Positions 9,899 to 18,948 of a stretch of 64,000 bases of DNA are shown piece after piece. The stretch lies in NCBI RefSeq assembly GCF_000614185.1, contig NZ_BAKM01000029.1:1-64000 (forward strand), in the 5' to 3' direction. The notes below the pieces were generated by a model that saw only the letters and a program-made list of their open reading frames with translations, was not told the DNA's origin and ran no database searches. The position numbers and the translations under genes were made by a program. Every line of letters starts with the position of its first letter. Within the stretch, counting starts at the first letter, position 1. This DNA is from Phocaeicola sartorii JCM 17136 = DSM 21941 (lineage in GTDB: Bacteria; Bacteroidota; Bacteroidia; Bacteroidales; Bacteroidaceae).

Positions 9899-12208
9899 TT
9901 ACAGACGATTCAATTCCTCGTTGGCTGCTCCCGTTCCACGGTATTTACTGCGGGTGGAATTAAATTTGTAGCTCACCGTGAGCCGTACATTCCGTGTATC
10001 GCTGTAATTCCATTTGTCGAATTGCATACAGTCGCCATAGATGATGTAAGAACTGCGTTGCGAAGCGAAGATATCGTTTACACGCAGGTTTACGTTCATA
10101 CGGTCGTTCATAAAGGTTTTATTCAAACTGATGTTTACTCCTTGGTTGGGTTTCATCAGCATGATGCTTCTATTGCCTTTACTTCTATAGAACAGGGTCA
10201 GGTTTCCTGTGCATGTTTTGCTGAATCGGAAATAGTTATCCAATCGGCCGTTGAAAATAGGACGGTTGAAATGTTTCAAGCTTCCCATGGTCATGTTCTT
10301 GAAAAACTGCTGCTGCATTTGCAGGCTGAGGGAAGGTTCCCACATACCGAATTGGGGAGAAAGCACCAATCCTGTGTTCAATGCTTCTATCTTGTCGAAA
10401 TTCTTACGGGTAAATAGGGTGATGGCAGGGTTCTTGTCATAGGATTCGGCCACAAATTCTATGGCATCACGGCGTTGCTGGTAGCTGACAAAAAGCTGTA
10501 TCCACTGGTAATTGCCCATGAATGTAAGGTCGTGGATGGTTTCGGGTTTTAAATTAGGATTACCCCCTTCGTAGGTAAAGCGGTCATCGTATTGCAGATT
10601 ACTGCTTAATTCGTTATAAGACGGACGACGTGTTTTGGCTGTATAACTGAATGAGAGTTGGGTTTTTCCTACAGGCAGGGCAAAAGAAACATTGGGAAAC
10701 AAGTTGTCATAGTCCCGGCTTTGTTCCTCTATTCGTTTCCCTTTGTCCAGATATTCGGAAGTGACATGTTCAAAGCGGAATCCTGCTGACGCTTGCAATT
10801 TGCCCAGGGCAATGGCAAATTCGGCGAAGCCCGCCAGCTTGTCTTCTTTAATTTCGTTGTCTGTCTCGGGCAGGTAATTCTGCGGGTTCTCATAGCGGTT
10901 CAGCCGACGTGTATGACTGTATTCAGCTCCGGCTTTCACTTCTCCTTTGCCGATGGGGTGTGTAAGGACAAGCTTGGCGGCATACAGACGGTTGTCATTC
11001 AGGTTACTGGCGGTGACGTGGCGGTCTTCATATTCTTCACTGCTTTCCAGTACATTCTGATATTGGCGTGTTTCTCCGCTGTAGTAATCGGCATTGAAGT
11101 CGATGCCCAGTTTTCCCAGGCTGCCTAGATAATAAGCATTGATGCGGTGAGAAAAATCATTGTTATTCCAGTCGTAATCATAATGTTGTTTATCATAGAA
11201 TGAGCCGTCGGCTATGATTTCATAATCGGAAGTCATTTTCAGCTTGCTTTTAGGCGAACGGTTGAAAGTATATCTTGCTCCCAAGGAATGATCACTGTTT
11301 ATCATATAGTTGAATCCGCCTTCTGTGTTGATATAGTGGCTCTTGGCATTCATGTCCATTTCCGAGCGATGCTGCCAAAGGGTGTCTACCTCTATATAAT
11401 GTTTGTCTTTTTGTTCCTGATAATTACCCATGTGTGAGTAGTAGATGTTGGCAAACAAATCCAGTCCTCCGTGACGGTAATTCATGTTCAGTTGTTCAAA
11501 GTGGTTGAAGTTGTGGTCTTGGATGATACCGGCATGGATGTTCGTACTGAAGCCTTCGCCTTTGGGTTTCACTGTTTTAATTTTAATGACGGACTTTACA
11601 GTGACATCATATTCGGCTCCCGGGTTGGTGATAACTTCTACACTTTGTACATCTTTAGAACTCAAACGTTCCAGTTCGCTGAGGTCACGGAGTTGACGTC
11701 CGTTTAGATAAATCAACGGAGTACCTTTTCCAAAGACGGTGAATTGGCCATTGTCACCTTGCACGAAGGGAATGTGGGCCAGTACGTCATTCGCTGTTCC
11801 GGCGGTACTGAGCAGAGAATTGGAAACATGAGTGACCAGTGCGTTCCCTTTCATTTTATAGGTAGGACGGCGGGCGGTAACTACAGCTTCTTGCAACAGG
11901 ATTGCATCGGATTTCAGAGTTAAGGTACCGATATTTCCCGATTGACAGTTCTTATAGATTGTTTTATACCCTACGGAGGAAGCTTTTAGAATATAAGCTT
12001 TTCCATTCACCTTGTCTAATATGAAATCTCCGTCAGTATTAGTGATAGTTCCCTGTACAAAGCTGGAATCAGTCGGGCTTAACAAGATAATGTTGGCATA
12101 TTCCAACGGCACATGGTTTTCGTCTATTAATTTCCCGATAATGGTTTGTGCTTGCGCGGTGGTTATTCCTGTCAGCAGCAGAGCTAGAAGTAATTTTATC
12201 GTTTTCAT
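9899..12208 (-). CDS. TonB-dependent receptor-like outer-membrane beta-barrel protein
   Basis: This 769-aa protein has a signal peptide (LLLALLLTGITTAQAQ), a carboxypeptidase-regulatory-like domain (GKLIDENHVPLEYANIILL), a plug-like region (LLQEAVVTARRP...YLNGRQLRDLSELERLSSKDVQSVEVI) and a C-terminal barrel of the OMP_b-brl_3 type. It is not SusC-like: it lacks the VVVVGYG box and has no SusD partner. It lies upstream of the ABC exporter on the same strand and diverges from a histidine kinase and sigma-54 activator. The upstream region contains a candidate -24/-12 promoter. A role in moving or sensing something across the outer membrane together with the exporter is an inference from context. 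Confidence 0.88.
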   Translation of the reverse strand: MKTIKLLLALLLTGITTAQAQTIIGKLIDENHVPLEYANIILLSPTDSSFVQGTITNTDGDFILDKVNGKAYILKASSVGYKTIYKNCQSGNIGTLTLKSDAILLQEAVVTARRPTYKMKGNALVTHVSNSLLSTAGTANDVLAHIPFVQGDNGQFTVFGKGTPLIYLNGRQLRDLSELERLSSKDVQSVEVITNPGAEYDVTVKSVIKIKTVKPKGEGFSTNIHAGIIQDHNFNHFEQLNMNYRHGGLDLFANIYYSHMGNYQEQKDKHYIEVDTLWQHRSEMDMNAKSHYINTEGGFNYMINSDHSLGARYTFNRSPKSKLKMTSDYEIIADGSFYDKQHYDYDWNNNDFSHRINAYYLGSLGKLGIDFNADYYSGETRQYQNVLESSEEYEDRHVTASNLNDNRLYAAKLVLTHPIGKGEVKAGAEYSHTRRLNRYENPQNYLPETDNEIKEDKLAGFAEFAIALGKLQASAGFRFEHVTSEYLDKGKRIEEQSRDYDNLFPNVSFALPVGKTQLSFSYTAKTRRPSYNELSSNLQYDDRFTYEGGNPNLKPETIHDLTFMGNYQWIQLFVSYQQRRDAIEFVAESYDKNPAITLFTRKNFDKIEALNTGLVLSPQFGMWEPSLSLQMQQQFFKNMTMGSLKHFNRPIFNGRLDNYFRFSKTCTGNLTLFYRSKGNRSIMLMKPNQGVNISLNKTFMNDRMNVNLRVNDIFASQRSSYIIYGDCMQFDKWNYSDTRNVRLTVSYKFNSTRSKYRGTGAANEELNRL

Positions 12209-12242
12209 ATTTTATTGATATTGTTGGTTATTCATGTTGGGT

Positions 12243-12258
12243 GGGTAACAGATTACCC
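12243..12258. promoter_or_regulatory. Palindrome GGGTAA-N4-TTACCC, candidate activator site
   Basis: This is a perfect 6-4-6 inverted repeat between the divergent barrel gene and histidine kinase. A sister site of the same design lies at 12399-12414. It is on the gene side of the candidate sigma-54 promoter (12296-12311), that is, in the predicted 5' leader of the barrel gene, and could be a binding site for the activator at 13707. Confidence 0.5.
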
Positions 12259-12295
12259 GATAATCCTTTCTTTCTTTTCTATTTGCTATATAAAA

Positions 12296-12311
12296 TACAA
12301 TTTCCATGCCA
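12296..12311 (-). promoter_or_regulatory. Candidate sigma-54 (-24/-12) promoter of the barrel gene
   Basis: The minus strand reads TGGCATGGAAATTGTA, against the sigma-54 consensus TGGCAYRN4TTGCW. The -24 GG element is perfect and the spacing is exact. The one deviation is TTGT instead of TTGC at -12. The start site would be near 12285, giving a leader of about 75 nt. An NtrC-class activator is encoded next door, which supports the reading. Confidence 0.5.
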
Positions 12312-12398
12312 AAACAGAAAATGTACTGATAATCAAATGGTTACTATGGAAAGATAATGGAGGGTAGATTGAGTTTGAGAAAATGATTACCCAATTGT

Positions 12399-12414
12399 GA
12401 GTAAATAGTTACTC
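12399..12414. promoter_or_regulatory. Palindrome GAGTAA-N4-TTACTC, candidate enhancer site
   Basis: This perfect 6-4-6 inverted repeat shares the form GRGTAA-N4-TTACYC with 12243-12258. It lies about 90 bp upstream of the -24 element, the usual distance for an enhancer-binding protein. A further half-site TTACCC is at 12387-12392. The palindrome also sits just upstream of the kinase -7 box (12443-12450), so autoregulation is possible. Confidence 0.5.
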
Positions 12415-12442
12415 ATTTATATCATTTTTTATTTTAAAACAA

Positions 12443-12450
12443 TATCTTTG
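12443..12450 (+). promoter_or_regulatory. Bacteroides -7 box for the histidine kinase operon
   Basis: TATCTTTG lies 21 nt upstream of the kinase start codon, consistent with a housekeeping promoter and a very short leader. Confidence 0.5.
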
Positions 12451-12471
12451 TGAGTATAAATAGAACCTATT

Positions 12472-13710
12472 ATGTTTCATCTTTTTCCTACTACTCATTC
12501 TGTTGAACTAAAACAACTTTTGTCGGAGTTCAACCGTTCGCTCATGTTGATTGCTGATAAACAGTTATTAATCAGTAACTTTTTGTCGAAGGTTAATCAA
12601 ATAACTCCTGTGCAGGGTATTTTTCTTTTTCTTCCTGATGAGAATACGGAGAAATATAAAATGCAGGGATTGGAAGACAAGAATGTATCCTATTTTATGG
12701 GGAGAGGAAAATTGGTGAATTGGTTGGCTGTGAATGAACGTCCATTGGTTGTTTCGGAAAGTTCTTCTCTCCTCTCCTATTTTTCTGAAGAGGAACGGAA
12801 ATTGCTGTCCCGGCTGAATGCGGAATTAGTCTATCCATTGAATGTGATGAACCGAATTAGTGGTATTCTGGTAATGGGGAAAAAGGTGAATGGAAAAGAA
12901 TTTGATAAGAAAGAGCTGGAATTACTTTCTTTATTATTGGGACAGGCTGCTTTTGCCATTGAACATGCCTCACTTTATGAAATTCAACGGGATCGTTTGA
13001 AACGGATGTACCGCACAGACCGTTTGGCTGTCTTGGGAGAACTGGCAGCCGGCGCAGCACACGAAATAAAAAATCCGCTTACTTCTATCCGCAGCACTAT
13101 TCAATATTTGAGTAATGATTTTGATGTTGAGAGTGAAAAGGGGCAGATGATGCATGAGTTATTGAATGAAACGGAACGTATTAACAAGATTGTGCAAGGT
13201 TTGCTTTCTTTTGCCCGTCCGTCTGAGTTAAATTCGATGGAAGTCAATCTGGAACAGCTTATTAACCAGACTTTGTTACTTGTTAACAACACGTTGAAAA
13301 AGCAACGGATAGAAGTGGAATTTGAATATTTCACCGAACAGACTACCATTATGGGAGATGCGGAGCAACTGAAACAGGTCTGTCTGAATATTATTCTGAA
13401 TGCGGTGGAAGCAATGAAGGAGAATGATGAGTCTCATCCCCGCACTTTATATATAAGTATGGAAGAAGGTACCCTGATTGATGTCCGCAGCCGTTATTTG
13501 TTGATTTCATTTGAGGATACGGGAAAAGGAATTGATGAGGAAGACATTGAGAATGTATTCAATCCTTTCTTCACTACCAAAGAAGAAGGAACAGGACTGG
13601 GGCTTGCTATCTGTTTCGGTATTATCAACCGTCATAAGGGAGAGCTGGAAGTCCGTAGTACTCTTGGAAAAGGAACTTGTTTTACGATTAAACTCCCCCA
13701 ACATATATGA
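12472..13710 (+). CDS. GAF-domain sensor histidine kinase (cytosolic, NtrB-like)
   Basis: This 412-aa kinase has no membrane segment. Residues about 25-170 form a GAF-like sensor domain (QGIFLFLP...YPLNVMNRISGILVMGKK). The HisKA domain has its phospho-acceptor at His197 (GAAHEIKNPLTSIR). The ATPase domain has the N box (NIILNAVEAM), G1 (FEDTGKGI) and G2 (EEGTGLGLAICFGIINRH). It presumably phosphorylates the sigma-54 activator encoded directly downstream, with which it overlaps by 4 bp (ATGA). The signal is therefore cytoplasmic, and the operon opposite is the obvious candidate target. The divergent palindromes could bind the partner regulator. Confidence 0.92.
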   Translation: MFHLFPTTHSVELKQLLSEFNRSLMLIADKQLLISNFLSKVNQITPVQGIFLFLPDENTEKYKMQGLEDKNVSYFMGRGKLVNWLAVNERPLVVSESSSLLSYFSEEERKLLSRLNAELVYPLNVMNRISGILVMGKKVNGKEFDKKELELLSLLLGQAAFAIEHASLYEIQRDRLKRMYRTDRLAVLGELAAGAAHEIKNPLTSIRSTIQYLSNDFDVESEKGQMMHELLNETERINKIVQGLLSFARPSELNSMEVNLEQLINQTLLLVNNTLKKQRIEVEFEYFTEQTTIMGDAEQLKQVCLNIILNAVEAMKENDESHPRTLYISMEEGTLIDVRSRYLLISFEDTGKGIDEEDIENVFNPFFTTKEEGTGLGLAICFGIINRHKGELEVRSTLGKGTCFTIKLPQHI

Positions 13711-15059
13711 AAGGAAAGATATTGATAGCGGATGATGAACCGCGTATACGGAAGATAATGACTCTCTTATTATCGCAGGAAGGATATGAAGTCAAGTCGG
13801 TAGAGAACGGTAAAGCGGCTGTTGCCGAAGCTACTTTGTTTAATCCTGATGTAATTCTTCTGGACCAGCAAATGCCGATAATGAACGGAACGGAGGCCTT
13901 GGATAAAATACGCCTCATGCGTCCTAATCAGGTTATGATGTTGGTAACAGCTTTCGGCACTATTTCGTTGGCGGTGGATGCTGTAAAAAAAGGAGCGTAT
14001 GATTTTATAGAAAAGCCTTTTGATAATGATGATTTGCTGTTGAAAGTGAAACGTGCCATGGAACACAGTCATCTGAAAGGAGAGCTTCATCAATTAAAGA
14101 AGCGTTTAGGAGAAGGAGAACGTCCGATTATCGGTAGCGAAGGCGGACTCCGAATGGTAATGGAACAAATGAACCGCGTGGCAAGGACTGAAGCTACCGT
14201 GTTTATTCATGGAGAAAGCGGAACCGGAAAAGAATTGATTGCCCGTGCGGTGCATGTACGCAGCAAACGGAGTGAAAAGCCTTTTATAGCAATCAACTGT
14301 GGCGCTATTCCTCTTTCTTTGATAGAGAATGAATTGTTCGGACACGAAAAAGGAGCTTTTACCGATGCTAAAGAAGCCCAGCCGGGTATCTTTGAACAAG
14401 CAGAAGAAGGAACACTTTTTCTAGATGAGATTGGTGAATTACCGATGGATGCGCAGGTGAAACTTCTTCGTGTGCTGGAAGAGAGGAAAGTGACTCGTAT
14501 CGGAGGGACAAAACAGATTCCGGTTAATGTACGTATTGTAGCCGCTACCAATCGTAATTTGGAAGAAGAAGTGAAACAAGGTAATTTCCGTCTGGATTTA
14601 TTGTATCGGCTGAATGTATTTACATTAGAACTTCCACCTCTGAGGGAACGTAAAGAAGATATTCCCTTGTTGACTGATTTTTTTATCCGCAAACACAATG
14701 AGGCATTAAATCTGTCAGTGAAAAGTATTACTCCGGCAGCGATGGATAAACTTTGTATTTATGACTGGCCGGGAAATATCCGTGATTTGGAAAATGCCAT
14801 TCAGAGTGCCATGATTCTTAGTCTGGAGGGAACGATTGATGTGCAGCAGCTTCCTGTGCGTGTCAAAGGGTATGAGCAAAACGATATTCCTTTATCTTTA
14901 GGTGATAATAATGATATCCGTGAAGTGAATGCCCAGGTAGAAAAGGAGTTGATACAAGAGACATTAAGAAAGTTTGCCGGAAACCGTACACTTACGGCTG
15001 AGGCTCTGAATATCAGCCGGAAGACTTTGTTCAACAAAATGAAAAAATACGGATTATAA
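13707..15059 (+). CDS. NtrC-family sigma-54-dependent response regulator
   Basis: This 450-aa activator has three domains. The receiver (residues about 1-120) has acidic residues D9/D10 and phospho-acceptor Asp53 (VILLDQQMP). The AAA+ domain has Walker A GESGTGKELIARAVH, Walker B GTLFLDEIGELP and an arginine-rich sensor region. The C-terminus is a Fis-type helix-turn-helix (NRTLTAEALNISRKTLFNKMKKYGL). The sigma-54 contact loop reads GAFTDA, a variant of the canonical GAFTGA. It overlaps the kinase gene by 4 bp. The likely target is the divergent barrel and possibly the ABC operon, given the -24/-12-like element at 12296-12311 and paired palindromes. Confidence 0.94.
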   Translation: MKGKILIADDEPRIRKIMTLLLSQEGYEVKSVENGKAAVAEATLFNPDVILLDQQMPIMNGTEALDKIRLMRPNQVMMLVTAFGTISLAVDAVKKGAYDFIEKPFDNDDLLLKVKRAMEHSHLKGELHQLKKRLGEGERPIIGSEGGLRMVMEQMNRVARTEATVFIHGESGTGKELIARAVHVRSKRSEKPFIAINCGAIPLSLIENELFGHEKGAFTDAKEAQPGIFEQAEEGTLFLDEIGELPMDAQVKLLRVLEERKVTRIGGTKQIPVNVRIVAATNRNLEEEVKQGNFRLDLLYRLNVFTLELPPLRERKEDIPLLTDFFIRKHNEALNLSVKSITPAAMDKLCIYDWPGNIRDLENAIQSAMILSLEGTIDVQQLPVRVKGYEQNDIPLSLGDNNDIREVNAQVEKELIQETLRKFAGNRTLTAEALNISRKTLFNKMKKYGL

Positions 15060-15170
15060 TAGAAGTGATAATAAAACTCACTGCATATATCTTCATGATG
15101 GCCAGACCTGATCCGGTAGAGTTTTTCAAATAAGCTACCGGAAGCAACCGGCCATTAAAGGTATAAATAT

Positions 15171-16892
15171 TTATACCTCTTCCATCCTTGCCAGCTCCCA
15201 TCCGCAGAACTGCATCACAATACAATGCAGGCGGGTTTCCCTGCAAAGCTGCCGAACCTTCTCTCCTTCGGCATAACCGTGAATCTGCTGTACGGCGGCA
15301 TCCCATTGTTCCTCGGCCTGTGCCTCGAATTTCTCTTTCGGAAGGTATTTTAATTCCAGGATGTAGCTGTGCTCCACTTCAGGATAGCGCTGCAGGTCCG
15401 GCATGAGGAACATGTCGCAGAAACCGTGGTTCAGCTCCACCTCGGGCATGGTCAGGTAGTAGGCATTGATGCTTAAGTAGGCTGTGAAGAAACCTTGAAT
15501 GTTCCTTTCGCCCTCTATGCTGCTGCGCACCGAGGAATTGTCCTTATAGGCGCGGGCTATAAAATCCAGGGCCGGACGCCAGTCCCCATCAAAGGCCATG
15601 TCATTAAAAAGGATTTCCACATCTACCAGATTAATATGTTCATGCTTTTGATAATCCTCCAACAGGTATTCATAATACTGCTTGCGGACATTATTGTTGG
15701 GAATCCCCAAAACAATCAGGTTGCCTCGAGTTCCTATGATAGTCAGCATGCCGTAATAGAAGAGCAGGCTTGGGAAAATCTCAGGCTTGGTGAGTTCGTC
15801 GGCAGAGAACGAGGGGAACAGGTTTGTCAGTATCTTCCCCTCCTCGGTAATCTTCCGGAGCACCCCTTTTCGGTTTCCGTCCAGACGGTCCAGCTGAATC
15901 AGTTTCTTCATCTTGCTGTAGTCCGTCTTGGTATTGGGGTCAATCATTTGCTTGGGAGACTTCCCCAACTGGATGCGGTTACGAAGGTAGTAAAGCACCA
16001 TATCGCAATTGAACATTTTCGGTTCACGGTCCAGGCTTTCTTCAGCAAAGCAATAATTGTCATACCATGGCTTCATCTCCTGAATCATCTCCTCCACATC
16101 GCCTTGCAGCTTTCCCTTTTCCTGATAATAGCGGAGCATGGCACGTACATCCTCTTCTGAAAATCCCAGCATTCCGTTGAAAAACGGACTGGTACTGATA
16201 TTCCATCCGATATTGAATCCGCTGGTCAGGTCGTCCAGGGTGACGGGGCTGACTCCCGTCATGAAAATGCGGTCGAACATGCCTTTGTAGTTCTTGAAGG
16301 CATCCCGATAGAAACCGCTGGCGTGGGTGATGGCATGGTAAATCTCATTTCCCTGCTCATTGAGTACCACATTTGTAAAGTTGTCATATTCATCTATTAT
16401 AAGGTAAAGGGGATAGCCCAGACGGCGGGCTCTGGCATCCAGCATGTGCAGTTTGTCCAGTCCTTTTTCAGCAGACAGGAAACGTGCAATAAACTCATCA
16501 TCATAATATTCCCGATAACGATTTAAAAACTCATCCAGCTGGACGGCACTGTAAGCGTCAAATCTTTTGGAAAGCTCGTCTATGCTTCCCCCTATCTTTG
16601 AGAAGTCCAGATAAAGTATCTGGTATTTTCCCTGCAGGGGAGTGGGATGCTTCCCTATCCATAAATCACCGAACAGTTTTTGAAAGTCATCTTTTCGGGA
16701 AAGGTCATAATAGCTACGGAGCATATCCAGAAAAAGGCTCTTTCCGAAACGTCGGGGGCGGATAAAGATGAGATAGTTGGCTTGGTCTTCCAATAAGGGC
16801 AGATACATCGTCTTGTCCACATAATAGCGGTTTTGTTCTATCACATCCGTGAAATTTGACATTCCGTAAGGTATTTCTTTTATCGCTTCCAT
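15171..16892 (-). CDS. AAA-ATPase-like protein with C-terminal PD-(D/E)XK nuclease domain
   Basis: This 573-aa protein belongs to the AAA-ATPase_like/DUF1703 (PDDEXK_9) family. It starts IPYGMSNFTDVIEQNRYYVDKTMYLP, with a P-loop-like segment RPRRFGKSLFLDML and a Walker B-like LYLIIDEYDNF. The C-terminal nuclease core keeps D (GFCDMFLMP) and ExK (YILELKYLPKEKF) followed by the QI-helix (QWDAAVQQIHGYAEG). These families are very abundant in Bacteroides and lack a firmly established role; mobile-element or defence functions are proposed. It is monocistronic with an AAGGAG-type site just upstream. A relative lies at 52905-54464. Confidence 0.85.
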   Translation of the reverse strand: MEAIKEIPYGMSNFTDVIEQNRYYVDKTMYLPLLEDQANYLIFIRPRRFGKSLFLDMLRSYYDLSRKDDFQKLFGDLWIGKHPTPLQGKYQILYLDFSKIGGSIDELSKRFDAYSAVQLDEFLNRYREYYDDEFIARFLSAEKGLDKLHMLDARARRLGYPLYLIIDEYDNFTNVVLNEQGNEIYHAITHASGFYRDAFKNYKGMFDRIFMTGVSPVTLDDLTSGFNIGWNISTSPFFNGMLGFSEEDVRAMLRYYQEKGKLQGDVEEMIQEMKPWYDNYCFAEESLDREPKMFNCDMVLYYLRNRIQLGKSPKQMIDPNTKTDYSKMKKLIQLDRLDGNRKGVLRKITEEGKILTNLFPSFSADELTKPEIFPSLLFYYGMLTIIGTRGNLIVLGIPNNNVRKQYYEYLLEDYQKHEHINLVDVEILFNDMAFDGDWRPALDFIARAYKDNSSVRSSIEGERNIQGFFTAYLSINAYYLTMPEVELNHGFCDMFLMPDLQRYPEVEHSYILELKYLPKEKFEAQAEEQWDAAVQQIHGYAEGEKVRQLCRETRLHCIVMQFCGWELARMEEV

Positions 16893-16929
16893 AATCTATT
16901 CTCCTTTTGAGTTTAAAACAACCGATAGA

Positions 16930-16937
16930 CAAAGATA
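16930..16937 (-). promoter_or_regulatory. Bacteroides -7 box for the AAA/nuclease gene
   Basis: The minus strand reads TATCTTTG, 38 nt upstream of the start codon. The same arrangement precedes the relative at 52905-54464. Confidence 0.45.
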
Positions 16938-17085
16938 GTTTTTTCAACCGGATATTGCGCAGGAAAAAGCAAATATTCTTATGATTTACAGGCATGGAGG
17001 TATCTCACACTTCCATTTTTTTGATAATTTGTTGGTATGTGCTTATTTATGTAGATTATTTTAGGAAAATAATAGTCCGAAATGA

Positions 17086-17114
17086 TTGCCAAGCAATAGA
17101 TTTCACTAAATTTG
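17086..17114 (+). promoter_or_regulatory. Bacteroides promoter for the 17146 gene
   Basis: TTG (17086-17088) and TAAATTTG (17107-17114) are separated by 18 bp, close to the usual -33/-7 spacing, with the start codon 31 nt downstream. Confidence 0.5.
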
Positions 17115-17145
17115 CAATTGTGGCATATTTAAAACTGAAGGGCTT

Positions 17146-18030
17146 ATGAAGTGGAAATCGGATTTATTTAACAACATAGTCCGCATAGGAATATATTTGT
17201 TGCTTTGGGGCATTTCATCAGACATGGCTGCTCAAGAGGATGTGAAACGCACGGTTCGTGACAGTGTGCGGACATCGTCCGAAATGCAGGAAGGGAACTC
17301 TTTGTCTGTTTCTTTTTTGCATGAAGACTTTGTTGCACCGGATGAAAAGACTTTGAGTTTTCCTCTGCCCCAACCTGCCCCAACCGATTCTTTACTTCGT
17401 CTTTCTTTAAAGAAGCCGCTTGTTCTTCCTTATCATACAAACCCTTCACCGATGTTCAGGGGAGATTACAACACCGGCGGGATAATAAAAGGATTTGAAA
17501 ATGGTGTGTTTTATGGTTCGGGAGAGCAGACCACTTTGCCTGGTATCGGACTGATGAATAAAGCTTCGTTGGGATACATGTACAGATTCAATCCCCGATG
17601 GAGCGTACAGGTGGGTATCAATGCCATGAAAATGAATATGCCTTTCGCTGTTGGACAGTCTTTCGGCACTTCGGGCGCAGTGATGTATCGGGCTTCAGAC
17701 CGTGTTGCCTTTAAAGTATTCGGTTCTTATTATAGAGGTCAGACGTATGGTATGGAATCGCACAGTTATGGTGCCAGCATGACGGTGGATATGAGCGAGC
17801 GGTTCAGTGTGGAAATGGGAGTGCAGCGTTATTACAATCCTTTGCGTGGAGGTTGGGAAACGGTTCCGGTAGTAGTTCCCTGTTATAAGTTCAATAAGTT
17901 TAATTTAGGGATAGATGTAGGCGGTTTGATTTACGAGATTCTTCACAAGGTGGTGATTGATAAGGACAGGGGCAAGATGGGTAATCCTACCCTTGGACCA
18001 CCGTCCCGCTTTCAGATGCAGGGGCGGTGA
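17146..18030 (+). CDS. Putative secreted/outer-membrane protein of unknown function
   Basis: This 294-aa protein has an N-terminal hydrophobic segment (NIVRIGIYLLLWGISSDMAAQ) that looks like a signal peptide. The mature part starts charged and low in structure, then gives alternating aromatic segments (GIGLMNKASLGYMYRFNPRWSVQVGINAMKM... VAFKVFGSYYRGQTYGMESHSYGASMTVDMSERFSVEMGVQRYY) that look like beta strands of a small outer-membrane barrel. I do not recognise the family. It has its own promoter and faces the yitT-like gene tail to tail with only 15 bp between them, so no separate terminator is evident. Confidence 0.75.
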   Translation: MKWKSDLFNNIVRIGIYLLLWGISSDMAAQEDVKRTVRDSVRTSSEMQEGNSLSVSFLHEDFVAPDEKTLSFPLPQPAPTDSLLRLSLKKPLVLPYHTNPSPMFRGDYNTGGIIKGFENGVFYGSGEQTTLPGIGLMNKASLGYMYRFNPRWSVQVGINAMKMNMPFAVGQSFGTSGAVMYRASDRVAFKVFGSYYRGQTYGMESHSYGASMTVDMSERFSVEMGVQRYYNPLRGGWETVPVVVPCYKFNKFNLGIDVGGLIYEILHKVVIDKDRGKMGNPTLGPPSRFQMQGR

Positions 18031-18045
18031 AATAAGGGATAGAAT

Positions 18046-18942
18046 TTATTTTATTTTCAATTTATCGAACCCTTCGCCATACACTCCCACTACATTGCTT
18101 TGTGAGATGAATGCATTGGGGTCAATATCTTTCACCAAACGGAATATATCCAGTGACTGGCTTTTTTTTGCCAATACCACAACGACCTTTATGTTTTGCT
18201 TGCTGTACCAACCGGTGCCGTCCAGCAATGTTACTCCGCGGTCGATTTGCTTGGTGATACCTTCGGCTATTTCATCATGCTTACGCGAAAAGATGAGGAA
18301 TTGAACAGACTGACGTGTACTGTTGATTACATAATCAATCACGATACTCATGATGAACAAGACACAAAATCCGAATAATACTCGCTTCCAATCGTGAAAG
18401 ATGAAATAGCAGGAAGAAATAATGACGATATCACAGTACATCATCATTCGGCCCAAGGTCACATCCTTATATTTATTGATAATCCAGGCTATGATATCTG
18501 TCCCTCCGGTACTTCCGTTGTTGCAGAATACAATGCCAATGCCGAAACCTAACAATCCTGCACCCACTACACAAGCCATGAACTCTTGTCCGGGGCCTAA
18601 TAATTGGGGTAAGTTACCATCCGGTCCTTTTAATATTGCCTGAAAAAGCCAAAGCAGAAATGTCAGCATGAAGATGGCATAAACTGTTTTCAAACTAAAC
18701 TTGGGGCCGAGTATCTTCAATGCGAATCCTAAAAAAAGTGCATTGATTATGAAGTAGGAAACTTGAATTTCCACACCTGTCACATAATAGATGATGGCCG
18801 AAATACCGGTTACTCCACCTGTAGTTATTTGATAGGGCAGCAAAAATGCTGCCCATCCCAATGCATAACATATCAGTCCGAAAGTAATGGACAAATAGTC
18901 CTTTACATCTCTACCAAGTCTGATTTTTAGAATTTTATCCAT
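18046..18942 (-). CDS. YitT-family membrane protein (DUF161 plus DUF2179)
   Basis: This 298-aa protein has five to six hydrophobic segments. The family motifs PYQITTGGVTGISAIIYY and CNNGSTGGTDIIAWIINKY each lie before or within membrane helices. A soluble C-terminal DUF2179 domain follows (SRKHDEIAEGITKQIDRGVTLLDGTGWYSKQNIKVVVVL...IDPNAFISQSNVVGVYGEGF). The molecular function of the family is not established. It starts 6 bp after the leuS stop on the same strand, so it is probably co-transcribed with leuS. Confidence 0.92.
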   Translation of the reverse strand: MDKILKIRLGRDVKDYLSITFGLICYALGWAAFLLPYQITTGGVTGISAIIYYVTGVEIQVSYFIINALFLGFALKILGPKFSLKTVYAIFMLTFLLWLFQAILKGPDGNLPQLLGPGQEFMACVVGAGLLGFGIGIVFCNNGSTGGTDIIAWIINKYKDVTLGRMMMYCDIVIISSCYFIFHDWKRVLFGFCVLFIMSIVIDYVINSTRQSVQFLIFSRKHDEIAEGITKQIDRGVTLLDGTGWYSKQNIKVVVVLAKKSQSLDIFRLVKDIDPNAFISQSNVVGVYGEGFDKLKIK

Positions 18943-18948
18943 AGATGA

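Noticed and set aside
9629-10417. 262-aa plus-strand ORF
   Set aside because: It is antisense to the ABC ATPase and barrel genes, whose reading frames are clearly conserved.
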